DNA of 64,000 nt from positions 106,313,501 to 106,377,500 of the forward strand of contig JAZBRS010000026.1 in NCBI GenBank assembly GCA_037176725.1, read 5' to 3'. Source of the DNA: Posidonia oceanica. Lineage: Eukaryota > Streptophyta > Magnoliopsida > Alismatales > Posidoniaceae. This document shows, piece by piece, positions 63,318 to 64,000 of the stretch. The position numbers and the translations under genes are program-made. The notes under the pieces were generated by a model. That model was not told the origin of the DNA. It did no database searches and saw only the letters and a program-made list of their open reading frames with translations. The stretch's first letter is position 1. Every line of letters starts with the position of its first letter.

Positions 63318-63433
63318 CTAGCCGGTTCGGGCCTTCTTCGACTGCCTGGAGTCGGGGAACAGGGGGCCGCCTGGCGGGATTTCATTAATGGGCCAGAGCT
63401 CTTGGACCTCGGTCAGGTACTCAGGGGCACGTC
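63318..63433 (-). pseudogene. ORF1 C-terminal stub of Ogre element 2
   Basis: The last 38 or so codons (APEYLTEVQELWPINEIPPGG through a Lys/Arg-rich end and TAG) match the ORF1 end at 53817-53935. The frame runs on into LTR D by chance. Confidence 0.7.
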
Positions 63434-64000
63434 TGTAGCGATCCCGATCGGAATCAGGCTCGCTATCTAGCGGCGATTGAGATCCGAGGAAGAGGCTCAA
63501 CTCGAAAACACTTAAAATCGAGGAGAAAAAGGGAAGATAAGACAAATCAGAGTCGCCGCCACGTCTATTAACAGAAGACGAGGAAAACCGGGGTAATGCG
63601 TGAATTAACGTGCAAAACCGAGCAATAAATGCAAAGCAATGCAAAGGAAAACAAATGCAAGCAAATGCAAATGAGATGACTCTAGCCTAGGATAAAGGCA
63701 GTACGGTCATTGCGGGCCAAAAGACAGGGTAAGGACTCCTGTTACGTGTGGGGAAGGTGTTAGGCACCCCCGACACGCCCGAGAATCGGTCTTTCTAGGC
63801 TTACGCTCGCATACGCAGAAAAATGCAGGATTGAATGCCTATGTGCCTATAAATGCCTGAATGGATGCTCAAGGTGTGCTCTAAGTGGGAAGAAACAAAG
63901 CAAGGAAGTAAACGTGCTCTCTAAGTGCTCAGCTGCGCTGTCCGTGTTCCGAATTAGGCGAAACCTAGCTCGTGAGAACTCCAGACAGTAAGCATCACAG
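63434..64000 (-). repeat. Ogre-type LTR D, partial
   Basis: Starts TGTAGCGATCCC and is homologous to the first 560 bases of LTRs B and C. It is visibly more diverged, but the conserved block at 63732-63818 is nearly intact. It continues past the window. Confidence 0.8.

Larger units (their letters stand above)
54798..63433 (-). mobile_element. Ogre-like element 2: short internal region plus 3' LTR (LTR C)
   Basis: Forward direction leftward: ORF1 stub (63433-63318), spacer, hairpin cluster, array b, array a, PPT, LTR C (60802-54798). It is the same family as element 1 but with most of ORF1 missing. At its right, LTR D abuts the ORF1 stub. LTR C ends exactly against ORF1 of element 1, flanking pentamer GTAGG (54793-54797, plus strand). 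It is best read as inserted into element 1. Confidence 0.7.

Overview
The window is nuclear DNA of a flowering plant. The evidence is a many-exon plant Ste20-type kinase gene with GT-AG introns, plus typical angiosperm transposable elements (L1-like LINEs, Ty1/copia including Sirevirus-type, Ogre/Tat-type Ty3/gypsy, CACTA). The species cannot be fixed from the sequence. I see no rRNA, tRNA, organellar or bacterial genes.

Region 1 (1-6465) is the only intact-looking host gene, on the minus strand. It encodes a Ste20/SPAK-like protein kinase close to the plant BLUS1/FRAY-related family. About 17 coding exons are visible, and the C-terminal end runs off the left edge. Its upstream region (about 6466-7268) ends directly at a LINE target-site duplication.

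Region 2 (7269-25143) is one L1-like LINE bounded by a 14-bp target-site duplication. It carries two later insertions: a gag-only Sirevirus-type copia (7539-12377, TSD CCTCC) inside LINE ORF1, and a 5.8-kb solo Ogre-type LTR (15963-21794) inside the LINE endonuclease.

Region 3 (25250-42337) is a graveyard of fragments: a CACTA TNP2-transposase piece, a truncated minus-strand copia with a gag/integrase deletion junction, an 820-bp tandem duplication whose second copy holds a 659-bp MITE-like insertion, two LINE fragments, and one CACTA-type terminus with GCGAGGAC subterminal repeats.

Region 4 (42338-64000) is a minus-strand Sirevirus end followed by a stack of Ogre-like elements, all in the same orientation. 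The order is LTR B (6.1 kb), internal 1 (4.0 kb), LTR C (6.0 kb), internal 2 (2.6 kb), then the start of LTR D. The internal regions have no gag or pol. They hold an ORF1-type protein (whole C-terminal part in internal 1, a stub in internal 2) and long arrays of short tandem repeats. Almost every repeat unit, in both LTR and internal arrays, contains a small inverted repeat. The PPT/3'-LTR junctions are normal, but both 5'-side junctions place an LTR end directly against the interior of ORF1 with no primer-binding site. This is best explained by same-orientation self-nesting into ORF1. The non-autonomous, ORF1-only, hairpin-repeat Ogre derivative is the most unusual thing in the window.
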